The notes beneath the pieces were generated by a model. The model had not been told where the DNA came from and did not search any database. It was given only the letters and a program-made list of their open reading frames with translations. A program made the translations under genes and the position numbers. From Pseudoneurospora amorphoporcata (Eukaryota > Ascomycota > Sordariomycetes > Sordariales > Sordariaceae), in the NCBI GenBank assembly GCA_033297205.1, contig MU859198.1, positions 1 to 64,000 of the forward strand: 64,000 nt of DNA, in the 5' to 3' direction. Of the stretch, positions 1 to 11,200 are shown piece by piece; positions within the stretch are counted from its first letter, which is position 1, and each line of letters begins with the position of its first letter.

Positions 1-93
1 GAGGTTGAGAAGATCAACAAGGCTTTCGAGACCAAAGTAGTTTATTAGCTGAATTGAACTACTGTTCCAAGCCCTGAATACAGCCCTTGTCAC
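1..93 (-). repeat. Dispersed sequence, left-edge copy
   Basis: Read on the minus strand, this edge segment matches the plus strand at 32617-32703. A 49-bp core (25-73 here, 32637-32685 there) is identical, with scattered substitutions outside it. In one frame both copies encode AWNSSSIQLINYFGLE, so the unit may be a fragment of a coding sequence or of a mobile element. The match is cut by the window edge, so the full unit length is unknown. No terminal repeats are visible. Confidence 0.75.
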
Positions 94-346
94 ATCCAGA
101 GCTGGTAGCCACCGGATTGGGATTCTCGTCTTCAGTACTTGGGACGGATCCGCTCCGGCCCAGAATTCCTCCAACTTAGATATCTTGACCTTGGCCCTGA
201 GCTTTGACGTCGACCGAGAGATGTTCCTACCGCTTTTCTCACATTCCTCGTAGCAGTGGTCGCGGCTTCTTCTTCTGCCAGAATAGGACACCACAGCTGT
301 GCGCGCCTTCTGTACTATAGACCTTGTTCAATGGAAGAACCCCTCA

Positions 347-1388
347 TCACCTCCTGAAGTAATCCGAACTACGGGGTTCATCCTTTGCCGGGTTTGAAAC
401 ATGATGATTAATGATGACCATCTTCTTCTTCTCAACCCTTTGAGTGTCGATTTCGTGGGCCGACTGTGAAATAGACCCATGGGGACCGGCCGAGGCCCGA
501 GACGAATATAGGGAGGACAATCTAGTAGTTGCAGTTCTAGACTTTGTACTGAATACTTCGGAATTCATATCACTCTCATGGTCACCTGCACTGTCAGAAA
601 AACAGGTCCCCCAAGGTGCTCTGTGGTGTGCTAGAGTGCTCTGAGCCGGCTTCTCTATCCCTTCGTGCTCCTCGAGGGCAGACGACATAGCGACGTCTTC
701 ATGTTCCTGACTTTCCGGTAGAGGGATAGAGATATGCACGTGTTTCTCAGAGTCTCCAGCTGCGCGGTGAAAGCGGTCGAGGTTGCTGGACGCGGGCTGC
801 AGGGTCATGCTGCTACTCTTCAAAAGCGATGTGATGCTCTGTGAAATGACCTGCAGAATAGAACCAGCCTCATGAACAGGATCATCGGAACAAGAGCTGT
901 CATCAGAGTCCATGTCGAGGTCGCTCTCCGAACATGGGTCGTCCATGTAGGCAATCTGCCTGTCAGGACTAGAACCATTGGAAATCTTTATGACTAGAGG
1001 TATTTTTGCAGTTGTCAGCGCACTATTTTCAAGACAAGAAGCATAAACGTTAAAGTCTTCAATGATGGGTACAAGGTACTTACAAGGTAACCTACCTACT
1101 ACGATCCTCAATAGCCTCGGACAAATTTTCCAATTCCGTGGATATGTAGTCCCGCAAGTCCCGGGAGCCTGCGAGTCTGCTATCTAAAGACAGCTTCGAT
1201 GCAGGCGACCGCAATGCCCCAGTATTGCCTGCCCACAGCATAAACCTCTCCAAAGCATCTTTGACCGAAGACGAGGTGACCGTTGCTGGCACTTGGGCTT
1301 GCCCCTTTACGACTATACAGGTAGTTAGCAGATCTTTTAATCGCCGTCGGATACCGTAGCATCTGCCGCTAATCGTGTCGTTGTCCAT
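347..1388 (-). CDS. Fungal N-terminal-domain protein (C2H2/acuF-like family), 3' end unresolved
   Basis: The ATG at 1388 opens an exon to about 1103, and a second exon runs from about 993 to a TGA at 347. An intron 1102-994 (donor GTAGTA, branch GCTGAC, acceptor CTCTAG) joins them in frame. The first exon carries the signature of a large ascomycete family: MDNDTISG start, RFMLWAGNTGAL near residue 50, then SLDSRL and a helical ELENLSEAIED. The second exon holds an acidic linker (SESDLDMDSDDSS) and a SITSLLKSS helix, as in that family. Full-length members usually continue into C2H2 fingers, which are absent here. A further exon could follow an acceptor near 317, since an open frame with CYEEC runs to the window edge. 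The molecular role is not known. The gene may be truncated or have another 3' exon. Confidence 0.6.
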
Positions 1389-2559
1389 CTTAGTAAGGTA
1401 GGTAAGTTCCGCAGTCGGTACCTAGGTACCTTGGGTAGAGAGGTAATTCAACTCCTCGAACTCGCTCCTCTCGAAGTTGGGACAGATGTAGATGGATCGT
1501 GTTTAGGTCAATATTGTCTATCGTGCTCAATAAGATGTTAAGTTGATGGAAGTGACTTCTTCCAAAGGAGCGACGTCGATGGATATCTATCTTGATCTTA
1601 TCGAGGTGTGTGGGAGACAGTTGGAGTCCGTCATTGATGTCTGACGCCTTGGAAGTCAGGTACGTAGGTACGGAAACAATCATCTACCCCGCATGCTATC
1701 TCACCCAACGGCCCTTTTCCATTGGCGCAGACCATTTGATGCATAAAATGGTATAGCAGGAGGATTGTGGCACAGAGTAGGTACCCTGCGGTTGGCGACG
1801 ACTGGACCGGTGGGATACAAAAGGCGGTTTCTGGGCCTGTAAATTACCTATTCCAGGGATTCTTCCCCCTCTGCATCAACTTTTTAGCCATCCAATCAAA
1901 CCACCATGGCATTATATCCCTATTACCCGTGTCTTCTTTGCATTCTGGATACCTACCTAGCTCGAGGTAGCTAACATAAACACTTCTGCCAGCCTTTACA
2001 TGTACAAGTGTATTGTTAGCGCAGTGATTGGTAAGAGGAAAGAACCGCAAGTTTCCCTGCAGAAAATGGCCCGTTGACTTCCAAGTCCTTGAATATTGTA
2101 AGACGGTGGTACCACGCTAAACATGAAGCCCAAGTTATCTGCCGGCACAGGTGTACCTCTTCGATGGCTTTACCCTCAACCGTCGCGACGTTCTGCCCAA
2201 CCTCCTACAGTAAGGTACCAACTACCAAGGTAGGTACCTCTACAGAGTGTCCCTGCCTGACCTTGTTGCTGACATGGACCTGAATACCTGATGCATTCCC
2301 CGCACTCGCCATTGCGTCCTCCAATACATGATCTCTTCATTCTCACCTCCAAGAGTCCAAATCCTCGTCAAGCTCTCAGACCCGACTCTGCTTTCCATTT
2401 CCCAACTTCTCAAGTCCCAATACCCACCTGTCATCAAGTTCGGTCTCTACCTACCCAGGGCACTCTGCATCCTGAAAGCCCCGAAAGACAGAAACAACCA
2501 AAAAGTTCCATCGTCTCCCCGTTGCCCGAAGAACGCTCTACCTCCAGAATCCCACAGTC
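1389..2559. other. Intergenic region with dispersed GGTACC/TACCT motifs
   Basis: No convincing gene is seen here. The stretch holds several short palindromic GGTACC, TAGGTA and ACCTACC clusters (about 1395-1435, 1655-1675, 1945-1970 and 2213-2240). It separates the divergent genes at 1388 and 2560 and so should contain both promoters. Confidence 0.6.
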
Positions 2560-4661
2560 ATGTCGGGCTTCGAGATAGCCAGTATGGTGCTGGGCGCCTT
2601 GCCCCTCGCCATTGACATCCTCGATAACTATGGCGAATTAGCCAAGCGCTGTAGAGACTTCCATGAGATTAGAGCAAAGTACGTAAGATGGCGCCGGACG
2701 CTGAAGTATAGTGCACTGCTCTACAAGAGAAATATCGAAGATCTTCTTCTACCTCTCATGGTAGATGGCATGGATGACGACCAACCGAAGAAGCACAAGA
2801 TTATCAAGCTCATCAAGGAACCTTTCATGTTTGGGACTTGGTGGGTGGATTCCGAGACAGTAGGAATTCTAAAGGAACGCCTCCGGGATGGGTACGAGGT
2901 TTACATGGATCAAATCCAGGAGATAAGGGACGTTGTAGAAGAGATTACGGAGGAGCTGGCTTTGAATGATTCCTCCGTCCAGGTCATGGTTGATAAGCCT
3001 GTAAGTACATCAAACCGTACCTCTACTTAACAAGCAGTTAAAATCTCGACTGTACGCCATGTTATTTCCGGGCAGGCTTACTCGTGCACCAATAACTTGA
3101 AATACATAGGGAGAGGCTACGATAATTGCATGTTTGAAAGCGTTGAGAGACAGCGATAACCGGCATTTCTAGTGGAAGAGGTTCAAGATGGCCGTAAAGG
3201 GCGAGAAGAACCGGACCCGCCTGTTCAAACGACTGAATGATGGTATCGAAAGACTCGGAAAAGTTCTTGCGGGTTGTGACAGACTACCTCTAAAACATGC
3301 CTCCGTTCAAAGTCCCGTCGCGGTCACAGTTCAGCCAGCTGCCGCCATCGATTCTACTCTGTGTAGCTTTTGGCAAAGAGCCGACAGATTCTTCGATATT
3401 CTTGCCTCAAGCTGGAACTGCAGATGTACAATCCACTGCGCGAATCTTCTCTTGCAACATCGGAGCAATGCGATGCCCGAGTTTGAGGTACTATTTACCA
3501 AGGAGCAGTCGTCTAAATCGTCTTCCGCAACATGGAACGCACGAAAGACAAGGATCGTTGGAAACGAGGCGGTTAACTCGGAGGCGGAGGACGCCATACT
3601 ATGGATGAGCTTGCCAATACACACGCTATTGCATATGGACAGTCGTCCACTCCAGTCCGTCATGGGGAACTCGGGAAGTTCAAAGGGGAAAGCCACCATC
3701 TGCGCGGAATCCCAGTAAGTCAAGCGGTCCACAGGACTTGAAGGCAAAGACAGCATCGAGCCCAGGCTAATTTACAATACACAGATCCTCAACAACTGTA
3801 ATGGTAGTGGAATCAAAACACGAAGACAAAATCGCCACCGCTTCCTCCGGTTGCACAATAATAATAACCCCAAATTAGACTATCCTCTACCTCTATACAA
3901 TTTTAGTAGTACTGGCCTCGTAGGAAATCGAATGCGAGCCAAGCTATAGCTACCTCGTCGATAAAAATATTACGTATAATATCTATCATATCCCCTACCA
4001 ACCAGCCCAGCAACATATCCCTATCACCCTCCAAGACATCATCGAGGGGGACCTGTTCGCCACCCTCCAGGACAAGCGCAAGCTAAGATTCTCCATAGCC
4101 CTAACTATTGCCTCCTCCTTCCTACAGCTTCTCGAGTCTCCCTGGCTTCCCACGGCCATCACCAAGACGGACATTATCTTCCTCGTGGACCCAAACCCGT
4201 CCGGAGACATCCTCAGCGAGGACGAGCCAGCTTTCCTGAACGAGCCGTACGTCCAGCGGCTTTTCGTAGGCAAGAGCCCAAGTCGAAAAAAAGAGACGGC
4301 ACGAATTTCTGACGCCCTCGACCAGCTAGGCACCATCCTCGTCGAACTCGGTTTCGGCAAGCGCCTGCAAGACCAGCGCTACTGGCGGGTGGAACAACGC
4401 CCAGCACATAGCCCGCGAGCAACGACCATACGCCGGGGGATTTACGACTTTCTTACGGCAAGGGATTTGCAAAGTAGAGGTAAATTGCTGGAGAAGGCGG
4501 GGCCGGATTATGCGGCGGCGGTCGATTGGTGTTTGGGGATGAATAGGCCAGGTCAGGGTGGTGGCGATCTCGGCACGTGGAGGAAGGATGTGCTCAACCA
4601 TGTTGTCGGGCGGTTGAAGCTGTGTTGCGACTTTCTATCGGGGGAGGGGTTGGATGATTGA
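2560..4661 (+). CDS. DUF7580-like fungal protein
   Basis: Exon 1 (2560-3000) encodes the family start MSGFEIASMVLGALPLAI followed by a helical region. A donor GTAAGT at 3001 and acceptor TTTCTAG at 3172 remove an intron that contains an in-frame TAG. Exon 2 (3173-3714) then starts WKRFKMAVKG and continues with a helical LFKRLNDGIERL. The C-terminal exon holds the conserved part: FSIALTIASSFLQLLESPWL, then LGTILVELGFGKRL, and near the end AAVDWCLGMN. The second intron starts at GTAAGT 3715. Its acceptor is unclear: the one at 3784 leads into a TAG at 3876, while acceptors near 3943 or 3949 restore the frame. Proteins of this type are common in accessory fungal loci and are often mentioned with heterokaryon-incompatibility genes, but their biochemical role is unknown. 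A nonsense mutation near 3876-3921 cannot be excluded. Confidence 0.75.
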
Positions 4662-4744
4662 CCACCTAGCTAAGGTACCTGCTACGAAAGATACCTCAAG
4701 AGGGAAGGCCCAGCGTGCTGGAGGAGAAAGAAGAAAAGGGGGGT

Positions 4745-4956
4745 GGAACAGAAGCCCTGCTGGCATCTCATATAGTAAGGTACCTCACTCATCGAGGAAT
4801 ACCTTTGAGTGTTGTGTATGTTGTATTTGTGATAGTAACGCATGTGTGGTTATCTTTTCTCCATGGCATCTCTAGTTCGATGAACGGGCATAGACCCTAC
4901 CTACTACCTACTTGGTTGGACCTAGAAGACGAAGGAAGCTACCTTAGGTACCTCCA
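4745..4956 (+). repeat. Dispersed ~200-bp direct repeat, copy 1
   Basis: This segment is closely related, in the same orientation, to 62167-62366. Shared blocks include GGCATCTC.., TTGTATTTGTGATAGTA, TATCTTTTCTCCATGGCATC, CGATGAACGGGCATAGAC and TACTTGGTTGGACCTAGAAG. Copy 1 carries about 13 extra bases with an AAGGTACCT palindrome at about 4775-4787, missing from copy 2. No terminal inverted repeats or coding capacity are evident. Confidence 0.85.
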
Positions 4957-5561
4957 CTGCCTCCAACACCATAACAACTCTACGGGGACAGACAATCACA
5001 TAGTCGGCCAGAGGCCCAGAGCTATCAAATCTCAACAAGCTAACCCCTGCCCCTGTCCAGATCTTCACAAACACTCGCACTGAATCGAAGCAATTATAGT
5101 TAATGCAACTAATTCCGGCGACTAGAATCCTTTGGAAAAAGACGGTCCCAGCGCACAGACCAGACACGGCCTTCTGGCCATTGGAGGAACGCCGCGGGGC
5201 ACGGGTACTAAGTGTGCCTCTCTCACTGAAACCGGGCCCCTGTTAATGCAAAATTCGGGCTATCAGCGTCGCAATTCAGGGCTTTAAATTGTAAGAAGGA
5301 GTAACGCATCGGGAGCTCAGTTGTCGGCTTGTCGCCCAGGATCGTCAACGCAACACACCACAACCCGGTTGTAACCGTCTCCCCCAATGCACCAAGTTCC
5401 GCGACCGGATAATTCCCGTTCCACTTCCCTGCATCCTCCCCGTCCCATCTGACCTGGACTCCCAACTTGCGTCTCTCCGTTCCGAACTCATATCCACATT
5501 CGTCCCTCTCGGATCCGGACCTGTTGCCCACAACATATATCTCCCTACAAAGGCAGTGAAG
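4957..5561. other. Intergenic region and promoter of the hydrolase gene
   Basis: No gene is recognised between the repeat and the ATG at 5562. It should contain the promoter and leader of the downstream dienelactone hydrolase gene. Nothing else stands out. Confidence 0.5.
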
Positions 5562-7080
5562 ATGTCGGCTATCTTCCCCGAGGTCACCACCCAGGCCCCG
5601 CTCACTCGACGGGGAACGGGACCCGGATTGGTCCTCGTTGTGCCGCCCCAGGTGGAAGTCGACCTTCTGAACCGCGGAGTTCGTCCTCATGTTCGGGGTG
5701 GTGAGCCGAGGGGCCAGGAGACACTGGACCCCGAACCGTTAAAGAAATGGGCTGAAGAGGGGTACGCGGTTGCACAGGTCACTTACTCGTCAGGTCGAGA
5801 CCATCTGATCAGCATGGGATGGTGTACGCCTGGCGAGTATGGCCCCGGCAGTCTGGGCCTTGGGGAGTTGGTTGGGCGAGCAATCGAGGAACTTGGGAAG
5901 ATGAAGGAGTGTGAGGGGGTGGACAAGGTTGGCCTTGTTGGTGAGTGCCCTCGTGTGTGCGCACCTTGGTGTTGTGAACTTGAAAGGCACTGAGGGACGG
6001 GCCAACACCGTGACACGACTTATCATGGCATGAGCTAAGAAAGAGATCACTACTATCCTAGTGCACGGGTATGGCGACGACAACTTTGAGGTTCTCGCCT
6101 CCGCCCTCGCCGCGAACCCTTGCATTGCCTCATGTGTCTGGTACGGCCGCTTCTCCGAAGCCACGAGGATGGAAGGCACCTCAGTCCTCATTCTTGCGCA
6201 CATACCCGCCCCCGCTCGTCAGCGCTCCGAGAACGACATTGACATGATGTGTGGGGAAAATCCTGAAAACATCAAGTATCACTACTACCCTAACGTGAGA
6301 ATACGCCGTTTCTTCGCACTTCCGTCGAGTGTAGGGTTCAACCCAAGCGTTGTCTCGGTCGCCCACACGCGCTCTCTCACGTTCATGAAGCCGTTGCTTG
6401 GCGGACCCTACTTCGACTTGGAAGCCATCTGGGACGAGCACACCAAGTACGAGTTCGAGGACCGCAGCGTCGAAAAGACCATGGCCACCATGGTTGACCA
6501 GCCCTACGTCAACCACGTGCCGACACTGACGGGCGGCGTCGGGAGAGAGAACTTGACCAAGTTCTACCGGGACCATTTCATCCACAGCAATGCGGAAGAC
6601 GCGCAGTTGGAGCTGGTGAGCCGGACCGTGGGCATCGATCGGATTGTTGACGAGTTCCTGTTCAACTTTACTCACGATCGCGTGGTTGATTGGTTGTGAG
6701 TATTATATTACCCGGCCTCCCCTCATATAACACCAGGTCTAACCAAAGACAACAACATCAGAATCCCCGGCATCCCTCCAACCCATCGCGAGGTGAGTAT
6801 CCCGTTCACGAGCATCGTCAATATCCGCGGCGATAGGTTATACCACGAGCACATTGCCTGGGACCAGGGAACCGTTCTCAGACAGCTGGGACTGTTGCCC
6901 GAGTACTTACCATTTCCGTATGCCTTGCCGGATGGACGACAATCGGGAAAGGAAGGGAAGAGATTCGAGTATCGCGTGCCGGTGGCCGGGGTCGAGACGG
7001 CCAAGAAATTGGTGGATGAGAATGCGGTTGAGTCGAATGAGATGCTTGGATATCAAGTCCGGGAGGTGTCGGATGAGTGA
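5562..7080 (+). CDS. Dienelactone hydrolase-like protein with C-terminal SnoaL-like domain
   Basis: Three exons, 5562-5940, 6044-6695 and 6762-7080, give 449 residues; introns begin GTGAGT and phases match. The ATG at 5562 is chosen because the codon two positions upstream in the same frame is GTG. The N-terminal half (about 1-300) is an alpha/beta hydrolase of the carboxymethylenebutenolidase type, with TILVHGYGDD and, late in the domain, HTRSLTFMKPLLGGPYFD. The C-terminal half resembles the NTF2/SnoaL-like domain often fused to it: NHVPTLTGGVGRENLTKFYR, then FNFTHDRVVDWLIPGIPPT and VNIRGDRLYHEHIAWDQGT. Family members hydrolyse cyclic lactones or act in aromatic catabolism; the substrate here is unknown. 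A clear GxCxG or GxSxG nucleophile elbow is not seen, possibly because it would fall near the first intron. The protein has no signal peptide, suggesting a cytosolic enzyme. Confidence 0.85.
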
Positions 7081-8241
7081 TGACCGTCGGGGGTTTTCAA
7101 GAAATGCCGGATGACATATGACGGTCATGACGGAGACAACCGTTGATTGGACAATGGGCCTCTTTTGACTTTGTGAGTGTGTAGCACCGAAGAGGGATGC
7201 AGTGTTACCCCATGTTTTTGTGACGACTTGTTGATTCAGCCTTGCGGTCTTGTGGTGATAACGACCTGATGAGTGATGAGCAGAGGTAAACAGGCAACAT
7301 TGACTCGTTGTTGGCAGCTATTCATGGACGGTGTAATTGGGGGCGTCTGTATTCTAGTGGGCTATCTCAACGAAATCCAACATGATGGAAGGTCCTCTTC
7401 CACCTTCCGAGTCAGTTCCGCGACGTCTCGAAAACAAAAGAACGGACCAATGAGAGGACGTTCTTTTCCAAGATGGCAAATCAGGCCGGGGCACCGGGCA
7501 GTACCGACAAGTCACCAAGCAACAGCGGACGGCTTGAGGTAACCATGACTGAAGAGTCACAAACACGAGAAAAAAATGTAAACAAGTGGTGACTGCACTC
7601 AGGCTGTTTGCAAAGGCGTGTGTGAACAATGCAGAGATTCGTTGAGAGTGGTCCATGCAGCTCGTGACTCGCTGTTGTCTGGGAGATTGTATGCACGCTT
7701 GGACTTTTTCATTGTTCGTAACGCACTGAAGAAATTGTTAGCGCGATACTTGGAGCAGTGGAGCTGTCGTGAATCAAAACACGTCACGGGCCAAGTCACG
7801 TTTCTTGGTGGAAAAAGTGGAGAGCAAAATTGGGACTGCCCGCTTTTCTTTGAAATGGTTCGTCGTCACCAGTCACCGCGTGCTGAAATCTGCAAGCGTA
7901 ATCCATCCTCTTGTAAGATCGATACCACGCCGTGACATTCTTACCGTACGGATTGCCCCATTTTCGCCTTGGCCCCCACCGCGTATAATTGTCGCATTTT
8001 ACAGCTTTTTACACATCAGCACAAGCGCCAGTGCAGTGCAGACTTGTTAGAACTTTGCAAGTCCAAGCAATTGAGTGACCTCTCAGCTTCCACTTCCATT
8101 TTCCACCACCACCAGGCATCATCACCACCACCACGTTCTCCTCGCTTTTTGCACGCACCACACACACACACACACACCCACACACACGCTATACGCGCAG
8201 TACGTTGTCTACCACCATACCATCCTTTTTCATCATCCAAG
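7081..8241. other. Intergenic region and leader of the GYF gene
   Basis: No gene is recognised. The last 300 bases are pyrimidine- and CA-rich and look like the leader of the GYF-protein gene; they contain short out-of-frame reading frames. A (CA)n microsatellite lies at about 8151-8189. Confidence 0.6.
8151..8189. repeat. CA dinucleotide microsatellite
   Basis: About 18 CA units with small interruptions lie in the presumed 5' untranslated leader, roughly 55 bases before the ATG at 8242. Confidence 0.9.
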
Positions 8242-11200
8242 ATGGCTACGCAGCTACCATCGAGCTTTGCCTCTGCGGCCGCCGGCCAAACCACCAGAGG
8301 AGACGCCAGATCCGGTGCCCGAGGCGATTCCGTCCGTGGTGCGGGCAGCGGCGAATGGTGAGCATCATCCAGCCCTGTCGAGTCCATGTCAAGCAGAGTA
8401 CACCATACACTGGCAGACACCACCTCCAGATGTGACAGCCAGATTGAATACACACGAGAGACACGTCTCCTCCTTTCCTCCTCCATCCCCATCCATCCCA
8501 TCATACCATCACCACCGTAACTAAACAGCCGCCGCTGACACGTCACCACAACCTCCAGGGCTCGGCTTAACGGCACCAGAACCTTCCGCCGCTCATCCAC
8601 CACCCCCTTCAACACCCAGTCTGTCGCCGCTAGCAGCTCGACTGATGCCACACAGAACCCCGCTCTAGACAGCAACAACAACAACAACCACAGCATCAAC
8701 AGTAGCTCCGCCTCGCAACCCACTCCGACCGCGCCCGACCAGCAGCAGCAGCAGCACCCCCAGCAGAACAACCAGCACAGCCAGGGTCCTCTCCGCTATT
8801 CCAAGGACGAGCTCTACGAGATCTACAAGCATAGTGCCGAAGCCGCCAACAACATGGACATGTCGGCCCTCTTTGCGCCCTCGTGGAATCCCACCCAGAC
8901 CAACGGCACAGCTTCGCGCGTGTGGGGCAAGACCAGCGATTCCCCCCATGTCCCGCAAGATCCCACCGTCTGTTGGGATCCGAACGGTACCGTCAAGCCC
9001 ATCGGCCTCGAGCCCATGACTGCCGAGGAGCGCGAAATGTTTGCCACCGACGTGAACTCGACCTTGAAGCCGCCCCAGAGTCAGCAGAACAAGGAGGGAG
9101 GAGGCGTGCAGGGTGGTGGTATACAGAACGGCGGACGCAAGACCTCGGTCAGTGTCAACACTAGCAACAACTTCTCCTCCACAGCTTCGCCCGCTACTGC
9201 TTCGAGACCCGCCACCCGACGCCGCGAGACCGTCGACACGAACCCCTTCCCGCCCTCGGCCGTTGCCTCCCCGACCACCGCCGGCCGTTTCCCCCGAGAC
9301 GATCCCTGGCTCCCTCGCCGGAACACGGACCTGAGGGAGTCCATCACCGACGAGCCCGCCGCCGAAGAGACGACGTCGAGAACGCAGCCTTTTGGTCTCA
9401 CTAGATCCAATACTGCTGGGTCCAGTGCCTTTGGCAGCTCTGCCTCGCTGTGGGGTCCCGCCGCGACCACACCCGGCGCGGGCATTGGTGCCTTTGGTAG
9501 CTTTGCCTTGAACACGGCCACGTCCACGATCGGGGAAAAGCGTTTCGGCGGCGCGGGTGCAAGTCGTCTAGCCCATTTGATCCCCAAAGACTCGAATGAG
9601 AATGTGGCTGCCATCAAGGGAAACGAGTCTGCTCCCGGTACTGATACCAACCGTGGTTGGAGACCCCGCCAGCGTACTGATACTGACCCCTTTGGGCCTG
9701 ACGACAGTCTGACCGGCAGCGCCATCCTCGGCGGGGCTCAGGACAACAACAGCCCGCCCGCGTCCTCCCTCCAGCGCAGCGGCGTCTTCGACCCCCCTGT
9801 CAAGGGAAGCAGCGGCGATTTCGGCATGTCGGCTCTCAATCTCGGTGGCAGCAACAACCAGAACGAGCAGGGAAACGGGCCCGCCAGTCCCTCGGAGACG
9901 AACCCGTACCGCAGCCCGCTAGCCGAGCGTGGCGATGAGGGGCATGACGACGCCGAGATCGATCGACTTACCCACAACGCTGCCGGGTCCGAGCCGCAGT
10001 CCAACTTCAGCACCCTGTCTCGTGCTTTTGGCGGTGCTCCTTTTGACGGCAGCGACCGTAGCCAGACTTCGAGCGTGGGTGCCAAGGGCTTTCCGACCGT
10101 CAACACTCTCGGAGGCTGGCCCACTGCTCCTTCGGTCGGTACCCCCGATCGCGAAAGACAGCCCTTCAATAGCGCTTTTGGCACCAGCATCTTCAGCCCC
10201 ATTGGTGATTTGCAGTCTCCCGGTTTTGGCGGCCTGGGCGGCTTTGGTGTTGCTGGTGGTTCGGGGCTTGGCCGTGCGAACAAGCTCAGCTCCTTGTTCC
10301 CTCCCGCCATGCAAGCTCAGATGCACGTTGGCCATGAGCAGGAGAACCTGAGTGATTCTGTTCCGGACCTCAGACAGGCCAACCCCCTTGGTGCTATCGG
10401 GCGTGGTGCCATTGGTACTCAGCCCCGCGATGCCGCTAGCCCCATGAGAGCCGGCAGAGGTGCCTTTGAGGACTTGTTCCCTGGTACCGATGCCATCAAG
10501 TCGGCCTTCACCAGCGGCGAGCACCAGGCTGCTGGTCTTACGTCTACGGCGCCCTCTTCGGGTTTCCCTGCCACCACGGCCGGTCCCGCCTTTCCGGCTA
10601 CCCCTACCGCTGGCGAACCTAATCAGCAGCAGCAGCAGCGTACCATGGTCATGCCCGATCGCATGCGTTGGGTTTACCTGGATCCTCAAGGTCAGATGCA
10701 GGGTCCCTTCTCTGGCTTGGAAATGAATGACTGGTACAAGGCCAACTTCTTCTCGCCCGACCTCCGTGTCAAGCGCGTCGAGGACCCCGACTTTGAGCCT
10801 CTCGGCCAGCTCATCCGGCGCATTGGGAACTCGCGTGAGCCCTTCCTGGTACCCCAGATGGGCATCCCTCACGGACCCCCGCCTTCGGCTGGTCCTTTTG
10901 CCCTCGGTGCTGCCGAGGCCATTCCTCCCCTCCAGGGTGCTTTCCCATCTTTTGGCAGAACCTTGACGGCTGCTCAGCAGAATGACCTGGAGCGCCGCAA
11001 GCAGGAGGAGCAGTTGTATCACGCTCGGCAGCGTGAGTTCCTGCATCATCACCAAAGCTTCGGCCGCCTACCTCTCCAGCCTGGTATCCCCGGAGCTCTG
11101 CACCACCATTCTAGCGCTCACAGCTTGCAGAGCCAGCCCAGCTTTGGCAGCATCACTTCCCCCATTGGTATGCCTCAGCCTCCCATCGGTGCTATTGGCC

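Noticed and set aside
3110..3172. In-frame TAG at 3170 as evidence that the DUF7580-like gene is broken
   Set aside because: The TAG is the acceptor of an intron (3001-3172); splicing there gives the family block WKRFKMAVKG in phase.
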